DNA of 64,000 nucleotides from an uncultured Paracoccaceae bacterium (GTDB taxonomy: Bacteria; Pseudomonadota; Alphaproteobacteria; Rhodobacterales; Rhodobacteraceae). Position numbers and translations under genes: made by a program. The stretch lies in the NCBI GenBank assembly GCA_947489705.1, contig CANLEQ010000011.1, forward strand, positions 1 to 64,000, given 5' to 3'. Below, one piece after another: positions 1-10,386 of the stretch. Under the pieces are notes generated by a model. The model saw only the letters and a list, made by a program, of their open reading frames with translations. It was not told the origin of the DNA and did no database searches. Positions within the stretch are counted from its first letter, which is position 1; each line of letters starts with the position of its first letter.

Positions 1-356
1 GCTAACGACGCCAATAACGACGGAGGTTAAGATCTGCAGATCAGCTCAAGAAGGCGGTCCCAACCGGGCGGTTACGAATGAGCCTTCCAAGCCGTACTAG
101 AAAACCATGCATCGTAACCTCGATCTAATTTACAGTATCGCTCCAGCCACTTTGCAGCCGTCCGCTGCGCAGAACAAGTTCAAGAGGCTTGGGTCAGTCG
201 TTTGAGCATTTATATGGGCCGCTCGAAAATCGATGAAGGTTTGTCGAACGGTCTCACCGAAGTCGACATTGGCGCGATGGCAGCGAAAGTTCACTTCGTC
301 CGCGTTGCAGCCGCTCGGGTGGGCCGCGGCGGACGGCCGAAAGGAGCCTGCACCGG

Positions 357-1376
357 TCATGTTGATGCGCCTACACCCGTGGGCAGGAACCGCAGTCGGT
401 AGGACGAGGGAGCCAATCCAGTCCGACTGCGGAAGTGGTGGCGCAACGCGTGCGCGGAGCCAAAGCCAACGGCTTGCGAGACCCCCTCGATACTAAGGCG
501 ACCCTCGCACAATAGCGCCTTGGCAGCCTCTACGCGCTCCGCGATCAGCCAGTCGCCCGGCGTAGTGCCGGTTGCGTCGCGGAATCGGCGCAGAAAGGTG
601 CGCAAGCTCATTCGTCCGTCCCGAGCCATGCGTTCGACCGGCCAATCCTGATCCAGGGTCTCGCGCATCCGGTCGAGAAGCGGAGCGATCGCGCCAGTTG
701 GGTGGATCGGCACCGGGCGCTCCAGGAATTGCGCTTGGCCGCCCGTCCGGTGGGCCGGCACGACCATGCGGCGCGCGACCGAGTTGGCCGCTTCGGGGCC
801 AAAGTCCTGTCGGACGATCTCGATCAGGAGATCGATGCCGGCGGCGCTTCCGGCCGAGGTGTAGACACGGTCATGGCCGCGATAGAGCGACGCTGCATCG
901 ACGCGGACTTCGGGGAACCGGGCCTGCAACGCGGCGGCATAGCGCCAGTGCGTCGCAGCGGCCGCCCCGTCGAGCAGGCCGGTCGCGGCCAGCACGAATG
1001 CACCAGAGCAAATCGACACCAGTCGAGCCCCACGAGCGTGTGCCGCGCACAGCCGGTCGGCCAGTACCTGCGGTACGTCCGCCTCCGCACCTTTCCATCC
1101 CGGAACAACAATGATGTCTGCCTCGTCCAGCAGATCCGGTCCCCGGTCGGGAGTAATGCTGAAGCCGCCATGGGCCCGCAGCGGCCCCGGCTCGATTGCG
1201 CAGCTGGCAAAGCGATACCAACCCGGCCCCATCTCGGGCCGGTCCAGCCCGAACACCTCGGCGACAATCCCGAACTCGAAGGTGCAGAGACCATCATAGA
1301 GGAGGGCCGTCACCAACGGACCGGTGGCGTTCGGATGAGCGGATCGGTTTGGCACAATATTTACGAAGGATGTCAT
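357..1376 (-). CDS. GlxA/FtrA-type transcriptional regulator (DJ-1/PfpI-like N-terminus, AraC HTH C-terminus)
   Basis: ORF; DJ-1-like nucleophile region 'LVSICSGAFVLAATGLLDG' and AraC HTH 'FLRRFRDATGTTPGDWLIAERVEAAKALL…HALRHHFRSRTGLAPSSYR'; start chosen at MTSFVN. Confidence 0.85.
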   Translation of the reverse strand: MTSFVNIVPNRSAHPNATGPLVTALLYDGLCTFEFGIVAEVFGLDRPEMGPGWYRFASCAIEPGPLRAHGGFSITPDRGPDLLDEADIIVVPGWKGAEADVPQVLADRLCAAHARGARLVSICSGAFVLAATGLLDGAAAATHWRYAAALQARFPEVRVDAASLYRGHDRVYTSAGSAAGIDLLIEIVRQDFGPEAANSVARRMVVPAHRTGGQAQFLERPVPIHPTGAIAPLLDRMRETLDQDWPVERMARDGRMSLRTFLRRFRDATGTTPGDWLIAERVEAAKALLCEGRLSIEGVSQAVGFGSAHALRHHFRSRTGLAPSSYRLRFLPTGVGAST

Positions 1377-1444
1377 TTTCGCCAATTGCCATGAACGGCC
1401 GCACTTCGCCATATCCTCCTGACACCTTGAAAGGATATTCCATC

Positions 1445-1837
1445 ATGTCCGCCGTAACAGAGATCCCCGCCGCTCCCAGCGACGCCGCGCGCCAGCATTT
1501 TGCCGCTGAGTTCATGTTCGAGACCGACTGCTGGGACGTTCATGACGCTTTGACCAAGGGGGCGGATTTCGTCTTGCTGGATGTGCGCAGTCCCTCGCTC
1601 TACACCGCCGGACATATCTCCGGCGCCGTCCTTCTGCCGCACGGCAAGATCACCCGTTCGAAGATGAGCGCGTGGCCGGAGGACACCATGTTCGTCACCT
1701 ACTGCGCCGGGCCGCATTGCAACGGGGCCGCCCGCGGCGCGCTGCGCCTGGCCGAGCTTGGGCGGCCGGTCAAGATCATGGCCGGAGGCATCACGGGGTG
1801 GATCGAAGAAGGGTTTGAATTGGTCACGGACGCATGA
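1445..1837 (+). CDS. rhodanese-like domain protein
   Basis: 'FVLLDVRSPSLYTAGHISGAVLLPHGKI…FVTYCAGPHCNGAARGALRLAELGRPVKIMAGGITGW'. Confidence 0.85.
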   Translation: MSAVTEIPAAPSDAARQHFAAEFMFETDCWDVHDALTKGADFVLLDVRSPSLYTAGHISGAVLLPHGKITRSKMSAWPEDTMFVTYCAGPHCNGAARGALRLAELGRPVKIMAGGITGWIEEGFELVTDA

Positions 1838-2268
1838 TCCTTCGGTGTGCTCAGCCAGACGATGGTGGCCAGCTTCTACCCCTTATCCGGGACCACGCTG
1901 CGTTCGAACGGGGCGCGGCGACATTAACGGCAGATGTTCTGAACGACGTGCTGCTACGTCCCGATCCGCCGGTTCACCTGTTCGTGGACGAAATGAAGGG
2001 ATTGGTCGGTTATGCCGCGCTGACGTTCGACTACGCACTCTGGCACGGTGCGCGGACTGGCCATCTGGACTCCCTGTTCGTCGCCCAGCCATGCCGTGGG
2101 CTCGGGATCGGCGGCAGGCTTCTCGCCAAGGTCGTTCAGTCGACCCGCGAGGCCGGAGCCATCTGGCTGGAATGGCAAACGCCGCGATGGAGCACGGCGG
2201 CCACGAACTTCTACCTGCGGAATGGCGCGGAAATACTGGAGAAAGAGCGTTTCCGCTTTTTCTTCTAA
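1834..2268 (+). CDS. GNAT family N-acetyltransferase
   Basis: 'GHLDSLFVAQPCRGLGIGGRLLAKVVQSTREAGAIWLEWQTPRWSTAATNFYLRNGAE'; overlaps stop of preceding gene. Confidence 0.85.
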   Translation: MILRCAQPDDGGQLLPLIRDHAAFERGAATLTADVLNDVLLRPDPPVHLFVDEMKGLVGYAALTFDYALWHGARTGHLDSLFVAQPCRGLGIGGRLLAKVVQSTREAGAIWLEWQTPRWSTAATNFYLRNGAEILEKERFRFFF

Positions 2269-2469
2269 GTGTCGGCATTGTCCCGCGGTGCCGCCGCTGG
2301 AGCAGACCGCGTCGAACAACTGAATCGACTCTTCAATCCACCTTGCAAACGAGCTTATCGCCTGTAGCGGCGATGAAACTGCCGCCGCTGAGGTTCGGCC
2401 AGTAGGCCCCCTCGGTTCCGGAAATTCCGGCCTACGATGACCTCTCCATCAACCTGGAGGGACCATCCC

Positions 2470-3708
2470 GTGAAAACCTCATCGAACCAAACGCACACGC
2501 CCGCGAAGCTGCCCGCTGTCGCTTCCGCCTTTGCCGAGTTCATCGCTGGGCAGGGCTACAGCGCCGAGTTCATCCAGAAGTATGACGATAGCGCTCACGC
2601 CTTCTGCCAGTACCTCGAACGAGAACGTCTAGGGGTTTGTGATCTAGACGATCCCACGGCCACGCAGATCATATCAGGATGCATCGCCAAGGTTCGTTCC
2701 GGCGACCGCACGCACGCCAAATACAGACTCGAACGATTCCGCGATTACTTGATCGAGAATGCCGGCGCACCCGGACGGGATCCCTCTTCTCTCGACACAT
2801 CGCCCCGAGCTCGTCTTAGGAGGGAATACGAGGCCTATCTTCACGAGGAGCGCGGTCTCGCCGACAGCACGATCTACCACTGCATGCGGTACTACGACCT
2901 GTTCGTTACCCACATGTTCGGGTCGGCCCTCGGGGATCTGGACAAGATCGGCCCCGACGACGTCGTGACCTTCATCCTAGAGCGCCGGAAGGCCGGGGCG
3001 GCACCGCGGGACAAGACGATCCCGGCGCACCTGCGCAACCTGTTCGTGTTCCTGTTTTGGAGCGGTCGAACCAAGCGCAATCTCGGGCGAAGCATACCGC
3101 CCAGCCGGCAACCCAAGCCGACCGCAATTCCGAGGTATTTGCCGCCGGAGGATATTCAGCGCCTTATCGAGGCCGCTAGGGTCACACCGAACACCGGGCG
3201 GCGGAACTACGCGATGCTGCTCCTCCTCTCTCGTCTCGGCCTGCGGTCCCCGGAAGTGGTCGCGGTCCAGCTCAATGATATCGACTGGCGGCGCGGTGAA
3301 ATCCTGATCCGTGGAAAGCGTCAACTTCATGATCGCATGCCCCTCCCCGACGAGGTGGGCAGAGCGATCGTCGACTACATCCAGAACGAGCGGCGCGGGT
3401 CCGACCGTGCCCTGTTCGTTCTGTCCCGGGCCCCGTACAGCCGCTTCAAGGACGGGCAGATCGTAAATTTGATCCTCAAGGATGTCTACGACGCCACCGG
3501 CATCGCTCCCCCGCAATCCTATATCGGCTCTCACATCCTTCGACACAGCTTGGCGACGGACCTGCTTCGCAAGGGGGCGTCTCTGGAAGAGATCGGGGAT
3601 GTCCTCCGCCACAGGTCACAGATGACCACCACCATCTACGCTCAGCACGATGTCGAGGCGCTTCGCGGGCTCGCTCAACCATGGCCGGTCGAGGGGGATG
3701 TACGATGA
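2470..3708 (+). CDS. tyrosine recombinase, first of a recombinase-in-trio (RIT) cassette
   Basis: GTG start after GGAGG; catalytic pattern R…'HILRHSLATDLLRKGASLEEIGDVLRHRSQMTTTIYAQHD'. Confidence 0.85.
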   Translation: MKTSSNQTHTPAKLPAVASAFAEFIAGQGYSAEFIQKYDDSAHAFCQYLERERLGVCDLDDPTATQIISGCIAKVRSGDRTHAKYRLERFRDYLIENAGAPGRDPSSLDTSPRARLRREYEAYLHEERGLADSTIYHCMRYYDLFVTHMFGSALGDLDKIGPDDVVTFILERRKAGAAPRDKTIPAHLRNLFVFLFWSGRTKRNLGRSIPPSRQPKPTAIPRYLPPEDIQRLIEAARVTPNTGRRNYAMLLLLSRLGLRSPEVVAVQLNDIDWRRGEILIRGKRQLHDRMPLPDEVGRAIVDYIQNERRGSDRALFVLSRAPYSRFKDGQIVNLILKDVYDATGIAPPQSYIGSHILRHSLATDLLRKGASLEEIGDVLRHRSQMTTTIYAQHDVEALRGLAQPWPVEGDVR

Positions 3709-4652
3709 TCTCCTTGTCCCAGAGGCTCGATCAATACCTCGCCCTGCGCCGGAGCTTCGGGTTCGACCTAGCGTTTGCGGAACGCGTGTTGCGCAAGTTT
3801 ACAGCCTTCGCCGACGCCCGCGGTGATTGCCACATCACCACGGACCTCTTCCTGGCGTGGAAGGCAGCCTATGGTTCCGCCAGCAATGCCACTTGGGCCA
3901 ACAGGCTCGGCATGGTTCGCGGGTTCTCCCGGTGGCTGGCGGAGCGCGACGGGCTCACGCACGTTCCTCCCGCCGGACTGATCCCGGCTCGCAGGTACGC
4001 TCGAAAGGCCCCCTATATTTACACCAGGAAAGAGATTGGATCTTTGGTAGCGGCGGCGGCGACCTTGCCGTCGGTCTATGGTCTGCGCTCGGCAGTCTGG
4101 CAGACCGTGTTCGGCCTGGTTGCCGTCACGGGGCTACGTATCAACGAAGCCTTGAACCTCGACCGGAAGTACGTCGACCTCGATCATGGCTTCCTTCAGA
4201 TCGAAAAGAGCAAGAACGGAACCGGGCGGCTCATCCCGATCCATGAGAGTACGACCGAACGTCTCACCAGCTATGCGGCGGTCCGGGATCGCATCCTCGG
4301 TCCGACCGAAGGCCGGTTCTTCCTGAAGGAGGACGGAACGCCTGCAGGAGATTGCGGAGCGAGGTACAACTTCGCGGAAATCAGCCGGGTGGTCGGATTG
4401 AGAGGCCCGCAACTCTATCACCGTCACGGGACGGGACCCCGCATCCATGATCTCCGGCACACATTCGCGGTCCGGACGATCCTCGGGTGGTTCCGCGAGG
4501 GGCACGAGATCGACCGCGAGATGTACAAATTGAGCGCCTATCTCGGGCATGTCCAACCGGAACATACCTACTGGTATATCGAGGCCGTTCCGGAACTGAT
4601 GCAGCTCGCCGCGGACCGTGCGGAACGGCGTTACCGGGAGGATGCGTCATGA
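3705..4652 (+). CDS. tyrosine recombinase, second of RIT cassette
   Basis: ATGA overlap with previous ORF; 'TGLRINEALNL…HDLRHTFAVRTILGWFREGHEIDREMYKLSAYLGHVQPEHTYWYI'. Confidence 0.88.
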   Translation: MISLSQRLDQYLALRRSFGFDLAFAERVLRKFTAFADARGDCHITTDLFLAWKAAYGSASNATWANRLGMVRGFSRWLAERDGLTHVPPAGLIPARRYARKAPYIYTRKEIGSLVAAAATLPSVYGLRSAVWQTVFGLVAVTGLRINEALNLDRKYVDLDHGFLQIEKSKNGTGRLIPIHESTTERLTSYAAVRDRILGPTEGRFFLKEDGTPAGDCGARYNFAEISRVVGLRGPQLYHRHGTGPRIHDLRHTFAVRTILGWFREGHEIDREMYKLSAYLGHVQPEHTYWYIEAVPELMQLAADRAERRYREDAS

Positions 4653-5647
4653 TCGCCGCGTATCCCCTGCCGGTCTATGTCCAGCGGTTCTTCACGGAGC
4701 GGCTGCTCGGCCAGCTCGACGCCAGCCCGAACACCGTCGCCAGCTACCGGGATACGTTCCGGCTTTTGTTGCGGTTCGCCACGAGCGAACTGGGCCGCCT
4801 GCCGACCGACCTGCGGGTGGGCGATCTCGACGCCGCGTTGATCGGCCGCTTCCTGACATCCTGCGAAAAGGAGCGCGGGAACTCGGCGCGGAGCCGCAAT
4901 ACCCGCCTCGCGGCGATCCGGTCGTTCTTCAAGTACGTCGCCGTCAACGAACCCCAGCTGCTCTTTCATTGTCAGAAGATCTTGGCGATGCCCTCCAAAC
5001 GCTACGAGAAGCGTGTCGTCGATTTCCTTCTCCGTGACGAAATCGATGCGCTTCTCGGCGCCCCCGATCCGACCCTGTGGTTCGGCCGGCGCGACCGGAC
5101 CATCCTGACCGTGATGCTGCAAACCGGCCTACGGGTGTCCGAAGTGATCTCGCTGAGGATCAGGGATGTCGAGCTCGGAACCGGTGCCCATGTTCGATGC
5201 AAGGGCAAGGGGCGAAAGGCTCGCGTCACCCCGCTTCGCTCCGACAGTCGTTCCGAGTTGTCAGGCTGGCTGGACGAACGGCAAGCGGACGACGACGACT
5301 GGCTGTTCGTGGGAAAGGCGGGTCGACCGCTGAGCCGGGACGCCGTGGAGCAACTGGTTCGCAGGCATGTCACTACGGCTGCGTCGACCTGTCCATCCCT
5401 TCGAGCCAAACGCGTATCGCCGCATGTGCTTCGGCACACCGCGGCCATGCAGCTTCTCCAGAGCGGCGTCGACCGAACCGTCATCGCGCTGTGGCTGGGT
5501 CACGAGTCCACGGAAACGACCCAGATGTACATCCACGCCGACATCGAGTTGAAGGAACGCGCCATGGCGAGAACTAAGGCGATCGACCAAATCGCGGGAA
5601 AATACCAGCCACCTGACGACCTGCTGGGCTTCCTCGAGAACCTCTGA
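4649..5647 (+). CDS. tyrosine recombinase, third of RIT cassette
   Basis: ATGA overlap with previous ORF; 'TGLRVSEVISLRIRDVELG…SPHVLRHTAAMQLLQSGVDRTVIALWLGHESTETTQMYIHAD'. Confidence 0.88.
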   Translation: MIAAYPLPVYVQRFFTERLLGQLDASPNTVASYRDTFRLLLRFATSELGRLPTDLRVGDLDAALIGRFLTSCEKERGNSARSRNTRLAAIRSFFKYVAVNEPQLLFHCQKILAMPSKRYEKRVVDFLLRDEIDALLGAPDPTLWFGRRDRTILTVMLQTGLRVSEVISLRIRDVELGTGAHVRCKGKGRKARVTPLRSDSRSELSGWLDERQADDDDWLFVGKAGRPLSRDAVEQLVRRHVTTAASTCPSLRAKRVSPHVLRHTAAMQLLQSGVDRTVIALWLGHESTETTQMYIHADIELKERAMARTKAIDQIAGKYQPPDDLLGFLENL

Positions 5648-5668
5648 CTATGCCGCCTTGCCGCGCGG

Positions 5669-6373
5669 TCAACCCTGACGGATCACAGTGTTACGCTGTC
5701 CGCGCGGCATAATCCAAAACGCGGCATTATGTCCAAGCTCATGAAAAAGCGTAGAATAATACGCGCCGGCACTCTCGAACCGGTCTATCGGCGGCATGTG
5801 GATGCGGTCGAGCGAGGGGATGAAGCAGGCTTGGTCGCCGCCGATGACGACATCCGCCGCGATCGCGTCGAAGAACGCCTGCGCCTCGGGGATCGGCTGC
5901 GGACCGTCGCTCGGATCGCCTTCGGGCTCGGGATGGTAGGAGGCGTCGAGACCCTCGATCTGGCTGACATGGAAGACGCGGTAAGATTTCAGGAAGCGGT
6001 AGCTACCCCCGCCTTCCCGGCCTTCCTCCTCGCCAACGGCGTCGCCGGCCGCATTTTTCGTCTCCCCACCGGGCTTCTTGGCTGTCCCGTAATAGACGAC
6101 GAGAGAAGACCTCTCTCCGCGGCGGACACTCGCGTTCAGGGCCTTCGATTGCGCGAACGTCATCCAGTAGGGCGAGCTGTAGCCCATCATCGCCGCGCGC
6201 AGGCCAAGCAGGAACGCATTGATGGCTTGGTAGCGTTCGCCGTTGTGGCGCAGTGGAACGCCGCCGCCCGCAATCTTCCACGGCCGCCGCCAGGGCATCG
6301 TGCCCTTTTCGAGAAGGGCGATGATCTCGTTCGTCACGTCCGCCGCGACATCCATCTTTTGCTTGGTGGCCAT
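5669..6373 (-). pseudogene. ArdC-like antirestriction protein, truncated directly after the HELGH zincin motif
   Basis: 'VTNEIIALLEKGTMPWRRPW…NGERYQAINAFLLGLRAAMMGYSSPYWMTFAQSKALNASVRRGERSSLVVYYG…YYSTLFHELGH' then unrelated residues and a stop at the RIT edge. Confidence 0.75.
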
Positions 6374-6413
6374 CGGTCCGGGTCCTTTTCCGAGGTGAAA
6401 ATCCACCACGAAA

Positions 6414-6448
6414 AAAGCCCCCTCTTCCCTTTGGAAGCCGGGGGCTTT
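6414..6448 (-). terminator. rho-independent terminator-like hairpin upstream of ardC (minus strand)
   Basis: AAAGCCCCC…CTTCC/GGAAG…GGGGGCTTT stem followed by a T run on the minus strand. Confidence 0.6.
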
Positions 6449-6906
6449 CGGATCGGATACCCGAACCCGGAGATCAGAGGCATCGGTCTGTCAGCGGTGG
6501 ACGGCACCGCATAGCTCTGCCCCTTCCGTTAAAGGCATTGCCTCTGACCGGGCGGTCTACGCCGAAGCGGCCTTTCGCTGCAAGTGCGCCAATGGCAGCA
6601 AAGCGCGCATTGCAACGTTGCCAATACATTGGTGGAGCATGTTCCACCGCGGCGCGCTAGTTGCGCGGCAGCGGTTTTGGAAACGCCCATCACCACCGCC
6701 TTTCCGCCCGTAGCGGAGTACACCAGCGAGGTCGGCGAGCGCGGCCGAAGAACTAGGGATGCTCTCGGATGGGTCTAGTATCCCCGAGATGCTGGCCGAC
6801 CATTTCACGCGAGAACAGGCGCGGGCCTGTCAGATGTTACAATCACGTGCCTTCGGTTCTTTATGCGTGGAAACTTACAAGCCTCTAAGCGGCTTAGACG
6901 CATCTT

Positions 6907-7803
6907 TCACGGATGCGCATAACGAAGCGCGTCGACAATGACCCTGAAGGCTGGCAGGTTTTGTCGCCGACTGGGGTAGTAGATGTAGTACCCTGAGAAG
7001 AACGGCGACCAGTCATCCAGAACCTGCACCAGGTCTCCGGCTGCAATGTGTTGCACGACCGTATCCTCCGGGATGTAAGCGATGCCGTAGCCGTTCAGCG
7101 CCGCATCGATCATCGCGTGCGAGGAATTGAAGGCGAGCTGGCCATCGACCCGAACGCGAAGGTCCTGCCCATCCTTCTCGAACTCCCAGGCGTAGAGCCC
7201 GCCGGCCCTGAGATGCCTGTGGTTGATGCAGTTGTGCCCAATCAGCTCTTCCGGGTGGACCGGTGCGGGATGCGTCTTCAGGTACCCGGGTGACGCGACG
7301 GCCACCAATCTCCAATCCGGACTAATCCTGACGGCGATCATGTCCTTCTCGACGCTTTCGCCCAAGCGGATGCCCGCGTCGAAACCCTCCTCGACGATGT
7401 TGCGAAAGCCGTTGTCGATGTTCAGCTCGAGCTTGATGTCCGGATAGTCGACAAGCACGGGCCGCAGCTTCGGCCAAACCACGCTGTTGTGCGCGTGATC
7501 GGACAACGTGATCCTGATAGTCCCCCCAGGCTTGTCGCGAAACTCCGTCAGTGACGCGATTTCCGCCTCGATCTCTTCCACGCGCGGCGCCAATGCCTGT
7601 CGCAGGCGCTCTCCTGCCTCAGTCGGCGCGACGTTACGCGTCGTGCGCGTCAGGAGCCGGATGCCCATTTGCGTCTCGAGGCGCTTGATGGTGTGGCTGA
7701 GCGTGGACTGGGCGATGCCGAGCTTGGCAGCGGCGCGCGTGAAGCTTCGCTCCTCGGCAACGGCCAGGAACCACAACAGGTCGTTGAACTGTCCCCGCGC
7801 CAT
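6907..7803 (-). CDS. LysR family transcriptional regulator
   Basis: 'NDLLWFLAVAEERSFTRAAAKLGIAQSTLSHTIKRLETQMGIRLLTRTTRNVAPTEAGE'. Confidence 0.92.
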   Translation of the reverse strand: MARGQFNDLLWFLAVAEERSFTRAAAKLGIAQSTLSHTIKRLETQMGIRLLTRTTRNVAPTEAGERLRQALAPRVEEIEAEIASLTEFRDKPGGTIRITLSDHAHNSVVWPKLRPVLVDYPDIKLELNIDNGFRNIVEEGFDAGIRLGESVEKDMIAVRISPDWRLVAVASPGYLKTHPAPVHPEELIGHNCINHRHLRAGGLYAWEFEKDGQDLRVRVDGQLAFNSSHAMIDAALNGYGIAYIPEDTVVQHIAAGDLVQVLDDWSPFFSGYYIYYPSRRQNLPAFRVIVDALRYAHP

Positions 7804-7942
7804 GCTCTGCTCCCATCATGCTGAACCACTTATGCCCCCCATCGATTAATGCAATCGTATTTGCACGTCTAATACATTTATCCGGTTGCTGCTATTTCAG
7901 CGTCATCGAAAGCCGGCTCTGCAGCCGGAAGCGAGGCGCAGA

Positions 7943-9127
7943 ATGTCCACGACACTCACAGCAGAACCAGCCGATACGCGCTCCGCCTGGGGCGCGGTCA
8001 TGTCGATGGCGCTCTGCGTCGCCGTTCTCATCGCCTCGGAGTTTATGCCCGTCAGCCTGCTGACCCCGATCGCGGGCGAGCTTGGCGTCAGCGAGGGACA
8101 GGCCGGTCAGGCGATTTCGATCTCCGGTCTCTTCGCCGTCATCACCAGCCTCACGATTGCCGGACTGACCCGAAGCGTGGACCGCAAGCAGGTGCAGTCC
8201 GCCTTCGCAGTCCTCCTGATCGTCTCGGCCCTGATTGTCGCCTCTGCGCCGACCTATCCCGTGCTGATGATCGGTCGCGCGTTGCTGGGCATCGCCATCG
8301 GCGGGTTCTGGTCGATGTCGACCGCCATTGTGATGCGGCTTCTCCCGGCGGAACAGGTGCCGCAAGGCTTGGCTGCGCTTAACGCGGGCAACGCAATCGC
8401 GGCCACCATATCGGCGCCGCTCGGTGCCTGGCTCGGCGACCTCATCGGCTGGCGCGGAGCGTTCGCACTGATCGTTCCGGTCGCAGTGCTCGCGCTGGTC
8501 TGGCAACGCATCCACATGCCGCCTCTGCCGCCCCGCGGCATCCGGCGCACCAATCCTCTCGGACTGCTTTTCCAGCCTCAGGTAGCGCTCGGCATGGCGT
8601 CGATCTTCCTGCTGTTCATGGGCCAGTTCGCGCTGTTCACTTATCTGCGGCCGTATCTCGAGGGAGTGGCGGGCTTCTCCGTTCCCATGCTCTCCGGGGG
8701 CTTCCTGGCCCTCGGGCTTGCGGGCCTCGCCGGCACCTGGGCGATCAGCCACCTGCTGCGAACCCGCCTCTATGGTCTGCTGGTCGCGATTCCAGCGGTC
8801 ATGGCGGCGCTTGCGGTCCTGATGATCGCGTCGGCACAACTGCCGGCCGGTGTCGGCGCACTGATTGTCCTTTGGGGGTTCTTCGGAACGGCGGCCCCTG
8901 TCGGCTGGGGCACCTGGCTTGCCCGGACGCTCGGCCCCGAAGCCGAGGCCGGCGGCGGGCTCCAGGTGGCGACCATCCAGCTTGCGATCATGGGCGGCGC
9001 AGCCACCGGCGGACTGCTCTTCGATGCACTCGGCTGGCAGTTTACCTTCGCCCTCTCGGCCACGCTTCTCGGTGGTTCGGCCCTTTGCGCCTTGCTCGCC
9101 TGGCTCCACCAGAGGAGTTCGAAATGA
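7943..9127 (+). CDS. MFS transporter
   Basis: 12-TM hydrophobic pattern; 'ASEFMPVSLLTPIAGELGVSEGQAGQAISISGLFAVITSL…GRALLGIAIGGFW'. Confidence 0.88.
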   Translation: MSTTLTAEPADTRSAWGAVMSMALCVAVLIASEFMPVSLLTPIAGELGVSEGQAGQAISISGLFAVITSLTIAGLTRSVDRKQVQSAFAVLLIVSALIVASAPTYPVLMIGRALLGIAIGGFWSMSTAIVMRLLPAEQVPQGLAALNAGNAIAATISAPLGAWLGDLIGWRGAFALIVPVAVLALVWQRIHMPPLPPRGIRRTNPLGLLFQPQVALGMASIFLLFMGQFALFTYLRPYLEGVAGFSVPMLSGGFLALGLAGLAGTWAISHLLRTRLYGLLVAIPAVMAALAVLMIASAQLPAGVGALIVLWGFFGTAAPVGWGTWLARTLGPEAEAGGGLQVATIQLAIMGGAATGGLLFDALGWQFTFALSATLLGGSALCALLAWLHQRSSK

Positions 9128-9247
9128 GACTTTCCGGCTTCTCGCCGCTCTGGCCTTTCCCGCCATCGCTCACCCCTAGAAGCGCGGACTGCCGCTCGTC
9201 CGACCAACACCACCAAATGAAATCACCCGCTTGAAGGAGCAAACGAC

Positions 9248-10339
9248 ATGACCGAAGGAACTGTTCACACACCGAAAGACCTGCCTGACGTGAGCCGCCG
9301 GACCCTGCTGATGATGACCGGTGCGAGTCTCGCAACCGCAGGTCTTGTCTCACTGGGCACCTCGCCCGCTTGGGCGCAGGCCAGCGGCGAATGGGACAAG
9401 ACGTTCCCCCGCAGCGAGGCCGTGACCCATGAGAAGGTCACCTTCACGAACCGCTACGGCATCACCCTGACCGGCGATCTTTACATGCCGGCCGACCGCG
9501 GGGACGCCGCGCTGCCGGGCCTGGCCGTCGCCGGGCCGTTCGGCGCCGTCAAGGAGCAGTCGGCCGGTCTCTATGCCCAGACTATGGCCGAGCGCGGCTT
9601 CATCACGCTCGCATTCGATCCCTCCTTCGTGGGTGAAAGCGGCGGCGAGGCGCGCGACGTGGCATCCCCCGACATCAACACCGAGGATTTCATGGCTGCG
9701 GTCGATTACCTCGGCCTGCACGACGCCGTGGACCGCGAGCGGCTCGGTGTCATCGGAATCTGCGGCTTCGGCGGCATGGCGCTGAACGCAGTGGCGGCCG
9801 ACAAGCGCGTCAAGGCGGTGGCCACGACCAGCATGTACGACATGTCGCGCGTCATGGCGCGGGGCTATTATGACAGCCTGACGGACGCGCAGCGGGCCGA
9901 GAGCCTTGAGCAGATGAGCCGGCAGCGCTGGACGGATGCCGAGACCGGCGACCCCGCGATGGCCGGCGGTCTTCCCGACAGCCTCGACGGCATCGATGAT
10001 CCCGTCATCCGCATGTACCATGCCTACTACAAGACGGATCGGGGCTATCACCCGCGCTCGGTCAACTCGAACGGCGGCTGGACGGTGACCAATCCGCTGT
10101 CCTTCATGAACATGCCGCTGCTGACCTATATCGCGGAAATCTCGCCGCGGCCCATGCTGGTGATCGCCGGCTCCGAGGCGCATTCGCGCTATTTCACCGA
10201 AGAAGCCTATGCAGCCGCGGCCGAGCCGAAAGAGCTGATGATCATCGATGGCGCCGACCACGTCGATCTCTACGATCAGCTGGACGTGATCCCCTTCGAC
10301 CGACTGGCCGAGTTCTTTGGCGAGCATCTCGCGGCCTGA
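9248..10339 (+). CDS. Tat-exported alpha/beta hydrolase
   Basis: twin-arginine signal 'SRRTLLMMTGASLATAGLVSLGTSPAWAQ'; hydrolase motif 'VIGICGFGGMAL'. Confidence 0.8.
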   Translation: MTEGTVHTPKDLPDVSRRTLLMMTGASLATAGLVSLGTSPAWAQASGEWDKTFPRSEAVTHEKVTFTNRYGITLTGDLYMPADRGDAALPGLAVAGPFGAVKEQSAGLYAQTMAERGFITLAFDPSFVGESGGEARDVASPDINTEDFMAAVDYLGLHDAVDRERLGVIGICGFGGMALNAVAADKRVKAVATTSMYDMSRVMARGYYDSLTDAQRAESLEQMSRQRWTDAETGDPAMAGGLPDSLDGIDDPVIRMYHAYYKTDRGYHPRSVNSNGGWTVTNPLSFMNMPLLTYIAEISPRPMLVIAGSEAHSRYFTEEAYAAAAEPKELMIIDGADHVDLYDQLDVIPFDRLAEFFGEHLAA

Positions 10340-10386
10340 GCACGCGGGGCCCTGCCCGCCAAATCCGCTGAACGGAGGATCGTCGC

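Larger units (their letters stand above)
2470..5740 (+). mobile_element. recombinase-in-trio (RIT) element; right edge inferred from where ardC homology stops, left edge not resolved
   Basis: three consecutive overlapping tyrosine recombinases; repeated TATGCCGC-type motifs at 5649-5656, 5704-5711 (inverted) and 5721-5728 (inverted). Confidence 0.65.

Noticed and set aside
572-1394. Long plus-strand ORFs antisense to the GlxA-type regulator
   Set aside because: High-GC shadow ORFs; low-complexity Arg/Pro/Ala composition and no motif, while the minus-strand frame has clear domains.
2269-2469. Left inverted end of the RIT element
   Set aside because: Looked for a reverse-complement partner of the ATTATGCCGCGCGG motifs found at the right edge; no convincing match, so no left boundary is claimed.
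7892-9166. 424-aa minus-strand ORF opposite the MFS transporter
   Set aside because: Gln/Arg/Glu-rich antisense shadow of a transmembrane gene, not protein-like.
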